NCBI RefSeq assembly: GCF_008634025.1
Contig: NZ_PDCM01000001.1
Coordinates: 3,442,501 to 3,506,500 of the forward strand
Reading direction: 5' to 3'
Source: Streptomyces albofaciens JCM 4342
GTDB lineage: Bacteria; Actinomycetota; Actinomycetes; Streptomycetales; Streptomycetaceae
Length of the DNA stretch: 64,000 nucleotides
Shown: positions 57,355 through 64,000 of the stretch, one piece after another
Layout of the letters: every line of letters starts with the position of its first letter
How positions within the stretch are numbered: the stretch's first letter is position 1
Translations under genes and position numbers: made by a program
Notes under the pieces: generated by a model
What the model was told of the DNA's origin: nothing
Database searches by the model: none
What the model saw: only the letters and a program-made list of their open reading frames with translations

Positions 57355-57735
57355 CATGCCCCGCTACTGACCATCGTCTCGACCGAATGGGACGGCAGCA
57401 CCCGCAGCTGGTCCCGTCCGAGGAGCAGGCCCACGCCACGCCTTCCATCGCCAAACCTCACCCGGCGCCCCCGGCCTTGGTCGAGGTTGCCGGAGGCTAC
57501 GATCTGCAGCTCTACGCCTGCCCGGCATCGTCAGAGCCGGGCGAACGAGGTGGGGATGCTGGCGCTCACGGCGCCGCCCGGTTATCCGTTCCCGGGCGGT
57601 GAACGCGGCCCGGAACGGCGCGGCAGTCGGTGGGCCACTAGGTCGGTCGGCGGCTGCTGCGAAGGGCCCTCGCCGTCCGGAGGTGAGAGCCCGGTCGTGC
57701 ACCGGAGGATCACGTCATCACGGGCCGCGGGCCGG
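57355..57735. other. Non-coding remnant region
   Basis: 381 bp between the broken tsaC-like gene and the P47-like gene. Open frames exist but have poor codon bias and resemble nothing I recognise. It may carry further decayed sequence. No repeat or RNA gene was found. Confidence 0.4.
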
Positions 57736-58365
57736 CTACGCCGGGAACGGGTTTCCGCCCAGCTGCATGCCTCCGTTGAGCTGTGCGCTGGTGATCTGGA
57801 AGTCGGCGGAGTTGACCAGTGGGTCGGTGGCCGGCAAGGCGTCGGAAGCATCGCTGGCGGTCCACTCGGGGATCTTCTCCAGGATCCCGGCGATGCCTGC
57901 TGCGACACCGCCGATCAGGAGCACGACCAGCCACCTGAGAAGAACTCGTTCGATGGCGACGGCTACGCGGCTGGCGGCAGTGCCGATTGCCGCGATGATG
58001 ATATCTGCGATGGCCTCCGTTACGGTGACCCAGGTGGCGACCGTGTGCCAGGTGTGGCTCTTGGCGTCCTCGGCCTTATCGAAGGTGAGCGTTTTCGTGC
58101 CATCGGATTCGCTGGTCAGATTGATCTGCGCGAAGTGGGTGGTCTCGGCGTACCCGTCGATCCCCGGCGAGATAGGCACGTGGATGTAGGCGTACTCGAC
58201 GTAGGTGGGCTTCAGCCATTCGAAGCCGCTCACCGTCGACTCGGTCAGGCTCAAATCGACGATCGCGAAAATGTGCTGGAACTCGATGAGGTGGTCGTTG
58301 AACCACTTCCGAAGCGGTGGGGTCACCGGCATCGAGATGTCGTCCGTGGGCTGGGTGTAGGTCAC
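57736..58365 (-). CDS. Possible TULIP/P47-like protein, probably 5'-truncated
   Basis: 209 residues with markedly less GC-biased codons than its neighbours. The N-terminal half is beta-rich: FNDHLIEFQHIFAIVDLSL, EWLKPTYVEYAYIHVPISP, TTHFAQINLTSES. Then come an amphipathic or membrane-prone helical part (AIADIIIAAIGTAASRVAVA, LLRWLVVLLIGGVAAGIAGI) and the end FQITSAQLNGGMQLGGN. The end and spacing resemble the C-terminal half of Clostridium P-47/OrfX-like TULIP proteins, which are about twice as long. Its GTG start coincides with the edge of a transposase fragment, so the 5' half may have been removed. Family assignment is weak. Confidence 0.5.
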   Translation of the reverse strand: MTYTQPTDDISMPVTPPLRKWFNDHLIEFQHIFAIVDLSLTESTVSGFEWLKPTYVEYAYIHVPISPGIDGYAETTHFAQINLTSESDGTKTLTFDKAEDAKSHTWHTVATWVTVTEAIADIIIAAIGTAASRVAVAIERVLLRWLVVLLIGGVAAGIAGILEKIPEWTASDASDALPATDPLVNSADFQITSAQLNGGMQLGGNPFPA

Positions 58366-58385
58366 GCGGTCGACGACGACAAAGG

Positions 58386-58699
58386 GCCGACGCCCACGTC
58401 TGGCGGAACTCCGGCCTGCCCGCCCGGTGCCAGGGTGTGCCCGTGCTCGGTGACGGTGCCTACCTCAACACCGGGCTCATCGTCCCGCACCGCAAACGCC
58501 AGGGGCGGCCCCTCCTGCCGGGCGAGGAGGAGGACAATGCCGAACACCGCAAGGTCCGCGCCCGCGTGGAACATGCCTTCGCGAGGATGAAGAACTACAA
58601 GATCCTCCGTGCCTGCCGGCAGCGCGGCGACGGCCTCCACCACGCGGTCCAAGCGGTCGCCCACATGCACAACTGCACAACCTCGCCCTGGCAACATGA
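58386..58699 (+). pseudogene. C-terminal remnant of an IS5-type transposase
   Basis: The frame gives ADAHVWRNSGLPARCQGVPV, then GDGAYLNTGLIVPHRKRQGR, RKVRARVEHAFARMKNYKIL and GDGLHHAVQAVAHMHN: the last third of a DDE_4-type IS5-family transposase, with the final Glu of the DDE triad in ARVEHAF. The N-terminal two thirds and the left end are absent. Near the 3' end an 8-bp tandem duplication (TGCACAAC, 58666-58681) shifts the frame just before the expected HNLALAT and TGA at 58697-58699. The element is inactive. Confidence 0.85.
58666..58681. repeat. 8-bp tandem duplication in the transposase remnant
   Basis: TGCACAAC at 58666-58673 is repeated directly at 58674-58681. Removing one copy restores the reading frame to the natural transposase end HNLALAT and TGA. 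Confidence 0.8.
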
Positions 58700-58812
58700 C
58701 CACAACCGCGGGAACCGGGCCCTGACCTGCCAGATCACAGCCTTCTGCAACACGCTTCAGGCGGCGGACGGGGTTGGTGCAGGTCGCCGTGGCCCCGCCC
58801 GCCGTTGTGTCC

Positions 58813-60648
58813 CTACAGGCAGCGGGTGGTCTTCTGCAGGTTGACGTTTTCGGGCGGGAACGGGGTGTCGGGGTAGCCCGGGCCGATGGTCCAGGAGGTC
58901 CAGCGCCCGGTCTCCAGGTAGCGACACTGGCTGCTGTACGCATAGCGCCGGTCGGCGCCGGTCGTGGCCAGCGGGGCCACCTCGACGTTTTGGGCCAGGC
59001 AGTTTCTGTGATAGATGGTCACCGGTGTGCCGGTGCCGCCGGGCTGCGCAAACGAGTCACCGCACGGCGGCTCGGCGGCCGTACCCTTCTCAGCCGAGGA
59101 CGCGGCCCGGGCGGCGGCCGGGCTCGGGCCTCCCCACGGTTTGAAGCAGTGCACGACCTTCTGGGTGTTGTTGCCGATGCCTGGCCATTCGGGTGGGAAG
59201 TAGCCGGCGTCGATGACCCAGCGGGTCGTCCCGCCCCCGCCTGGGACGTTGCGGCACTGTCGCACGTAGGAGTAGCGGTTGTCGTTGGTGCCTTCGCCGT
59301 ACGGCGCGACGAAGACGGGCCGGTCGGTGCAGTTGCGGTAGCTCATGTAGATGGTGTGGCCCGTTCCGCCGGGCTGCGACCACGTCGCGGTGTCGCATGG
59401 TCCGTTGGCGGGCGGCTGCTGGGCGGGAGACGGAGCGTTGCAGTGGCCGCCGCCGGAGGGCTCGTCGGACATCAGTGCACAGGCGTATTTGGGCCCACGG
59501 TTTACGCCGTAGGTGAAGTTCAGCGCGTGCTTGAGGTCTTGCCACTGCAGCCGGGTCTCGGTGACGGCGTTGCGCACGGCCTGCGCGAAGTTGTTGTGGA
59601 TCTTGCCGCGGTCCGTGCGCGGGTCGCTGGTCCGCCCTGTGGTGGGGTCGATCTTTCCCTTGTCCTTGTTCAGGGAGCCGGTGGCACCGTCGTCGAACGG
59701 GTCACCGTGTGAAACACGGACCGGTTGCCGGCAGGTCGAGTTGGGTTGGTTCTCGTCGTAGCAGCCGGTGGACAGCGGTTCGGGAACGTCTGATGCGCCC
59801 GGGGCGTGCCGGTCGTAGCCGTTGTTGAACAGCAGCGAGGGAGTCCTCTGGTCCAGCCCGGGCGGGTTGAACGGGCTGATCGGCTCGGTGGGTTTGGGGA
59901 TGTCCGACCAGTTGGAGTGGGCATAGAAGTCTTGCAGGGTGTGCAGCATCCGCCCGAAGGTCCTGAGCACATTGCGCTTGGCGGGTATCAGGACGCGGTC
60001 CGCGGCGAGATTGCCGTTGTCGTCGACGATCGGCTTGGCCTCCTCGACCGCCTCCCGGAACAGGGCGCGGGCATGGTTGACGCACTTGAGCAGCTCATCG
60101 GTGGCCACGGCCCGGGTGTGGTTGCCGGCGATCTCGGCCAGGTAATCGGCGTTGTCGCAGTGCGCCGGCGCCGGCTCCGTAGCCGGCCACTGATCGGGCA
60201 GGCCCACCCCGCCCCAGTTCGATTCGGGGTCGTACGGCGAGGGGTTACGGCCGGTGATCTGCTCCAGGGACGACGTTTCGCTGGTGGGGGTGCCCAGCGA
60301 ATCCTCGAAGCAGTCCGTGGGGTCCACCGGGTCGCCGGTCGGCCCGGCATGGCAGCCGAGAGCCGCGCGGGTGATGAACTCGTGCTCGTAGTTCTGATGG
60401 GTCCAGCCCTTGGTCGGCACCCACACATTGCCCACGGTGCCGAATGCCTGCGCCGAGGGAGCGGCTCCGGCCAAGAGGCCGCAGGAAACGGCAACGGTCG
60501 CGGCCACAGCTGCGGCGCACGAACGCCGTAGGCGCCGGACGCCGGCGCGGCGTGTGCCGTACTGGGGAACAAACCGCCCGGACTCGGCGGTGGCGCGGTG
60601 GTGACAGGGTCTTGGGGGCCGGCAGCGGTGGGGGCGAAGCCAGTGCAT
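58813..60648 (-). CDS. Secreted HET-C/phospholipase-like protein with duplicated C-terminal module
   Basis: 611 residues from ATG 60648 (GGGAGGACG ribosome site). A signal sequence (SCAAAVAATVAVSCGLLAGA, then APSAQA) follows a basic N-region of about 42 residues. The mature protein begins with a domain that has WTHQNYEHEFITRAALGC and FGRMLHTLQDFYAHSNWSDI, the H..LxDF.AHS pattern of HET-C/zinc-dependent phospholipase C-like proteins (His236, Asp240, His244). After a Pro-rich linker come two related cysteine-containing modules of about 84 residues (418-501 and 529-610; compare SQPGGTGHTIYMSYRNC with AQPGGTGTPVTIYHRNC). Some such proteins are annotated as CinY-like; the function is unproven. It is probably an extracellular enzyme or toxin. 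Confidence 0.78.
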   Translation of the reverse strand: MHWLRPHRCRPPRPCHHRATAESGRFVPQYGTRRAGVRRLRRSCAAAVAATVAVSCGLLAGAAPSAQAFGTVGNVWVPTKGWTHQNYEHEFITRAALGCHAGPTGDPVDPTDCFEDSLGTPTSETSSLEQITGRNPSPYDPESNWGGVGLPDQWPATEPAPAHCDNADYLAEIAGNHTRAVATDELLKCVNHARALFREAVEEAKPIVDDNGNLAADRVLIPAKRNVLRTFGRMLHTLQDFYAHSNWSDIPKPTEPISPFNPPGLDQRTPSLLFNNGYDRHAPGASDVPEPLSTGCYDENQPNSTCRQPVRVSHGDPFDDGATGSLNKDKGKIDPTTGRTSDPRTDRGKIHNNFAQAVRNAVTETRLQWQDLKHALNFTYGVNRGPKYACALMSDEPSGGGHCNAPSPAQQPPANGPCDTATWSQPGGTGHTIYMSYRNCTDRPVFVAPYGEGTNDNRYSYVRQCRNVPGGGGTTRWVIDAGYFPPEWPGIGNNTQKVVHCFKPWGGPSPAAARAASSAEKGTAAEPPCGDSFAQPGGTGTPVTIYHRNCLAQNVEVAPLATTGADRRYAYSSQCRYLETGRWTSWTIGPGYPDTPFPPENVNLQKTTRCL

Positions 60649-61273
60649 GAGCGTCCTCCCGACGTGCGGTGGCAGGGCTGACCACGCTGGACAGCGCTGC
60701 CCAGCGCATGCGGCTGGGACGCTAGTAAAGGGCCTGCGGCTTGTCATCGAGCAATCAGGCCACCCCACCCGCGGCAGGCCGTAGTCGTTCGTCGATGCGG
60801 TGAGCATCAGGGCCGGCGCACCACGGCAAACATGATCCGTCAGGCATGACGATCTTCGAGGACGCCCCCTAGGATCGCCGCGCGTGCGGCTGCAGCGAGA
60901 ATGCTTTGCCGCCGTGCGGGCAGACCGAGGCGGTTCCAGTGAGCCTACGCCAACTTGAAAACGCAGTTCAGAGGGCTGGAGTGACCGGTTCTCGGGAGTG
61001 CTCACGCTGGTCGGGGGTGGCTGTCTGCGGAGTAGATCATCCGTCGGGCTGTGTTTTCGGCGGCACTCGGAGCGGGTTTGCTTACAGCGGCAGGTGAGCC
61101 TCGTCCGCCTGGCCGAAGATATCTCTGCACGTTGGGGACGGCACCGACTCGCGGGCGTCGAGGAGGGTCAGCGTATGACGCACTTCCGTGCCCAGCCGAA
61201 AGAGCTGAATACTGATCTGGCCGCTCTTACTGACAGTGAGAATGTGGCTGTGGGTCCTGCCAGTGAGCCTGCC
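60649..61273. other. Gene-poor intergenic region
   Basis: 625 bp between the secreted-protein gene and the small ORF after the SDR gene. Composition is less GC-biased than the flanking genes. Open frames on both strands (for example plus-strand 60998-61288, with MTHFRAQPKELNTDLAALTD near its end) lack codon bias and family resemblance. The promoter of the secreted protein gene should lie near 60660-60730. Nothing else was recognised. Confidence 0.45.
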
Positions 61274-61513
61274 TCACTTACTGACTGACTGCATCGACTG
61301 TCTTGTCCGAGATTTGTCGGCTCGTCGGCAGGGCCGCCGCGCATACGGCCGGACGGGCATATCTGTCCTTACAGGCGCTTGGTCCGGAAGCCCCGTCACT
61401 GTCTTGTCCATTCGCTCGACCGGCGCGTGTCGCACTCGGATCGGCAATGCCACAGGGACATACATGGCCGGCGTGAGTTCGGGAGTCACTACGGGCTTGC
61501 CGTCCATCGTCAT
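61274..61513 (-). CDS. Small ORF translationally coupled to the SDR gene
   Basis: 79 residues. Its ATG (61513) overlaps the SDR stop in an ATGA arrangement, the usual sign of translational coupling in this genome. The first half (TMDGKPVVTPELTPAMYVPV and ALPIRVRHAPVERMDK) has good third-position bias; the second half is Arg-rich and less convincing. No family is recognised, and it may be a chance extension. Confidence 0.35.
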   Translation of the reverse strand: MTMDGKPVVTPELTPAMYVPVALPIRVRHAPVERMDKTVTGLPDQAPVRTDMPVRPYARRPCRRADKSRTRQSMQSVSK

Positions 61514-62313
61514 GCCCCCTTGGCGGTGAGCCGGCCGATGGCCCGGATGACCTGGCGCCGGGTGGCCAGGCGTCGGGCGAGGAAGGCCATCACCCGGTTC
61601 ATGCGGCCTGCGATGACGCTGGGTGGCGGGTTCCTGCGGTCCAGGGCGGCCAGCGCGGTGCGGACGACGTCGACGGGTGAGGCGAGCCTGGTCCCTCCGG
61701 CGGCCTGTGGGGTGCCCACGACGTCGAAGAACTCGGTCCGGGTCGCGCCGGGGGACAGGGCCAGCACCCGCAGGCCGGTGCCGCGTGACTCCTCCCACAG
61801 AGCCTCGGTGAGGCTGAGTACGAACGCCTTGGTCGCCCCGTAGAGCGCCATGCGCGGGTTGGGCTGGTAGGCGGCCATGCTCGCCACGTTGACCAGTACC
61901 CCGCGGCCCGCGGCGCGCAGTTGGTCGATAAAGGCCCGGCTGATGTCGGCGACCGCGGTCACGTCGACCGCGATCTCCCGGCGCAGCCGGTCCGGGTCCA
62001 CCTGGTGGAAGGGGCCGAAGGTGGCGAACCCGGCGTTGTTGATCAGGCTCGTGACGTGCAGGCCGAGCTGGGCCACCTGCGCGGCCAGTGCCTGCCCGGG
62101 GTGGTCCGTGGCCAGGTCCATCTCCACCACGTGCACCTGGATCCGATGCTGTTCGCGCAGCTCGGTGGCCAGCTTCTCCAGGCGGTCCCTGCGGCGGGCG
62201 ACCAGTACCAGGTCGGAGCCGCGGGCGGCGAGCTGGCGGGCGAACTCGGCGCCGAGGCCCGCGCTGGCCCCGGTGATGAGGGTGGTGTGTCCGTGGTAGT
62301 CGACGGCCGGCAT
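61510..62313 (-). CDS. Short-chain dehydrogenase/reductase (SDR)
   Basis: 267 residues from ATG 62313 (AAGG 6 bp upstream; ATG 62319 overlaps the ribosome site). Classical SDR: nucleotide-binding TLITGASAGLGAEFARQLAA, SLINNAGFATFGPF and the catalytic Ser-Tyr-Lys with YGATKAFVLSL after NVASMAAYQPNPRMAL. After the core, IAGRMNRVMAFLARRLATRR is a basic tail. The coenzyme is probably NADP(H), given the basic VARRRDR after the second strand. It is divergent from a TetR gene with a palindrome between. Substrate unknown. Confidence 0.9.
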   Translation of the reverse strand: MPAVDYHGHTTLITGASAGLGAEFARQLAARGSDLVLVARRRDRLEKLATELREQHRIQVHVVEMDLATDHPGQALAAQVAQLGLHVTSLINNAGFATFGPFHQVDPDRLRREIAVDVTAVADISRAFIDQLRAAGRGVLVNVASMAAYQPNPRMALYGATKAFVLSLTEALWEESRGTGLRVLALSPGATRTEFFDVVGTPQAAGGTRLASPVDVVRTALAALDRRNPPPSVIAGRMNRVMAFLARRLATRRQVIRAIGRLTAKGA

Positions 62314-62342
62314 GGTCATCCTTCTTTCAGTCGCTGTCTTCC

Positions 62343-62357
62343 TGGCAGTTAATGCCA
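62343..62357. promoter_or_regulatory. Probable TetR operator between SDR and TetR genes
   Basis: TGGCA (62343-62347) and TGCCA (62353-62357) form a perfect inverted repeat around GTTAA, in the 82-bp interval between the divergent SDR and TetR starts. The position fits autoregulation together with control of the SDR gene. Confidence 0.55.
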
Positions 62358-62395
62358 AGTAGGCGGTCGCTGTCCAGAGGGGTACCCTGACGTCC

Positions 62396-62983
62396 ATGAC
62401 AACCTTGTGGGAGCGTTCGCGGCAGGTTGCCGTCCAGGCGATCCTGGATACGGCGGTACGCCTGTTCGCCGAACAGGGCTACGAGCAGACGACGATCGCG
62501 CAGATCGCGCGGGAGGCGGGGATCTCGCAGCGCTCCCTGTTCCGCTACTTCGGCACCAAGGAGGACCTGGTCTGCGGCGATCAGGAGGCGCTGGGCGAGC
62601 TGCTGAAACGGACCGTCGAGCAGCAGCCGGCCGAGATGTCAGCCTGGGACGCCCTGCGCGCCGGATTCGAGGTCATTCTGACCGCCAACCACCCCCCTGA
62701 GCGTGCGCTGGAACTGTCCCGCCTCATCTTCGACACGCCCTCGCTGCATGCCCGCTACATCGAGAAGCGACTGCGCTGGCAGGCCGAACTCGTCCCCGTC
62801 ATCCGGGCGCGGCTGGGCAACAGGCCCGGCCATCCGGCTCCCGACACGCAGGCCAAGGCGATCGTCGCGACGGTCTTCGCCTGTATCGACACGGCAACCG
62901 AACTCTGGGCCGGACATGACGGGCGGATCGACCTGGCAGACCTCTACGACCAGTGCCTCGCGGCGGTGCGGGACCATGGCTGA
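62396..62983 (+). CDS. TetR family regulator
   Basis: 195 residues. The helix-turn-helix is FAEQGYEQTTIAQIAREAGI, then SQRSLFRYFGTKEDLVCGD. The C-terminal helical domain (SLHARYIEKRLRWQAELVPV) resembles the group that follows SDR or oxidoreductase genes. It is divergent from the SDR gene with an inverted repeat between. It is probably a repressor that responds to the SDR's substrate. Confidence 0.92.
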   Translation: MTTLWERSRQVAVQAILDTAVRLFAEQGYEQTTIAQIAREAGISQRSLFRYFGTKEDLVCGDQEALGELLKRTVEQQPAEMSAWDALRAGFEVILTANHPPERALELSRLIFDTPSLHARYIEKRLRWQAELVPVIRARLGNRPGHPAPDTQAKAIVATVFACIDTATELWAGHDGRIDLADLYDQCLAAVRDHG

Positions 62984-63210
62984 GGCACGTATCCCCCGCA
63001 CGCCTTCGGGCGGAACCCGACGTCACCGCGCGCGGTCGATCGCAGCGGTCTGAAGCAGGTGGCAAGGGCCAAGTGGTGGGCCATGCGCTGGAATGCTCCA
63101 CTGAACGCGTTCCAGGTCGCCTCCGGAGCGCCTGACCCCGAGCAACAACTGAACACTCAACAAGTAATAGCAGCCGTCAGGTTGACGCAGCCTCAGGAAG
63201 CTTGCAGAAG

Positions 63211-64000
63211 TCATCGGATGGTGAGTAATCGGATGGCGAGTCCGCCGTCGACGGCGAGGATGGTGCCGGTGGTCCACTGGGCGGAGGCCAGGTAGGCGGC
63301 CGCGGTGGCGATGTCTTGGGCAGTGCCCAGGCGTCCCAGGGGGTAGGAGTGCTCGATCTGCTCGTCGTGTGCGGTGCGTTCTTCTGCGGTCATGGGGGCG
63401 AGGTAGGAGCGTTCGTACTTGGGCGTGCGGACGGCGCCGGGCGCGATGGCGTTGACACGGACTCCTTGGGGGCCGAGTTCACTGGCCAGCGCCCGGGTGA
63501 GGGAGTTGAGCGCTCCGCGGGTGGCGGAGTAGGCGGCCGCATGACGGCCGGCGACCATTTTGCGGGCCCAGTAGCTGCTGATGTTGATGATGCTTCCCCG
63601 AGCGTTCACGAGGGCGGGCAGGAGTTGCTGGCTGAGCAGCAGCGGCACCTGGACGTTGAGGTGCCACATGGTGTTCATCTCGTCGACCGTGGTGTCGGCA
63701 AGGGAGGCGAAGTGTGCGGTGCCGACGTTGTTGACGAGGGTGTCGACCCGGTCGGTCAGGTTTGCGATGTGCGCGGCGATTTGGGCGGGGGCATCGGGCG
63801 CGGAGAGATCCGCGGGGACGGTGTGCACGACGGTGCCGTGCCGGCCGAGTGCCTCGGCGGCGGTCTTGAGCTTGTCGCGGTTGCGGGCGATGAGAATCAG
63901 GTCCGCTCCGTCACGGGCGAGGGCTTCGGCGATGGCCAGGCCCAGGCCCTCGCTGCCGCCGGTGACGACGGCGAAACGGCTGGTGGTGCGGTGCTCGGGC
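63211..64000 (-). CDS. Short-chain dehydrogenase/reductase, N-terminus beyond window
   Basis: The minus-strand frame is open from the right edge to the stop at 63211, so the gene starts outside the window; at least 262 residues are visible. Near the edge, in frame, is FAVVTGGSEGLGLAIAEALA, the Rossmann motif. Next are LVNNVGTAHFASLADTTVDE, the catalytic region IINISSYWARKMVAGRHAAA with YSATRGALNSL (Arg replaces the catalytic Lys of YxxxK), and VRVNAIAPGAVRTPKYERSY. LAPMTAEERTAHDEQIEHSY, then PLGRLGTAQDIATAAAYLAS, ends the substrate loop. The Lys-to-Arg change in the active site deserves attention. Substrate unknown. Confidence 0.85.
   Translation of the reverse strand, partial: PEHRTTSRFAVVTGGSEGLGLAIAEALARDGADLILIARNRDKLKTAAEALGRHGTVVHTVPADLSAPDAPAQIAAHIANLTDRVDTLVNNVGTAHFASLADTTVDEMNTMWHLNVQVPLLLSQQLLPALVNARGSIINISSYWARKMVAGRHAAAYSATRGALNSLTRALASELGPQGVRVNAIAPGAVRTPKYERSYLAPMTAEERTAHDEQIEHSYPLGRLGTAQDIATAAAYLASAQWTTGTILAVDGGLAIRLLTIR

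Overview
The window is very GC-rich actinobacterial DNA and almost certainly comes from a Streptomyces or close relative. Codon third positions are nearly all G or C, and GTG starts and 4-bp GTGA/ATGA overlaps are frequent. Many products belong to families typical of that genus (DUF6643, DUF5949, SCO4225-type and Rv1733c-type membrane proteins, PF04672 methyltransferase, MEDS-STAS and RsbW-like regulators, TerD, hopanoid-type glycosyltransferase).

From 1 to about 50.4 kb the layout looks like ordinary chromosome: densely packed, mostly intact genes with few mobile-element traces. In order it holds: the end of a geranylgeranyl-reductase-like flavoprotein; a NarL-type two-component pair; a DinB-like/SCO4225 pair; a ROK protein; a minus-strand group of racemase, phosphotriesterase-like hydrolase, DUF4865, cupin and TetR; anti-sigma-type ATPases and STAS proteins in several places; a Cds1-like cysteine desulfhydrase; a DeoR regulator; a large membrane hydrolase facing a beta-helix/AAA+ fusion; CBS-BON, MOSC and two-domain TerD proteins; an HpnB-like glycosyltransferase; a MurI-like racemase; secreted and lipoprotein genes; and a sigma factor with a small partner. 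Next comes a three-gene lysine/pipecolate catabolic operon (FAD amine oxidase, 2-oxoadipate dioxygenase/decarboxylase, aminoadipate-semialdehyde dehydrogenase). Further genes are a CocE hydrolase with TetR, an NTF2-like/ArsR pair, a six-gene Mrp-type cation/proton antiporter module laid out like the Mrp part of archaeal Mbh hydrogenases, and the dihydroxyacetone kinase operon dhaK-dhaL-dhaM with a 21-bp tandem repeat inside it.

From about 50.4 kb to the end the character changes. Gene-poor stretches, a broken tsaC-like gene, a truncated IS5-type transposase and an apparently truncated P47-like gene point to an accessory, horizontally shaped region. Inside it lies the most interesting system, 51.3-56.9 kb: an AraC-MarR regulator operon divergent from a UbiX-like prenyltransferase, UbiD-like decarboxylase and VdcD-like subunit, followed by a nickel-type quercetin 2,3-dioxygenase (cupin) and an esterase overlapping it by 4 bp. 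Read as one pathway, the dioxygenase would open a flavonol to a depside, the esterase would split the depside into two hydroxybenzoates, and the prenyl-FMN decarboxylase would remove CO2 from one or both. The order is a coherent flavonoid-degradation cassette, but the assignment is inference. The region ends with a secreted HET-C/phospholipase-like protein, and two SDR oxidoreductases flanking a TetR regulator; the last SDR runs off the window.
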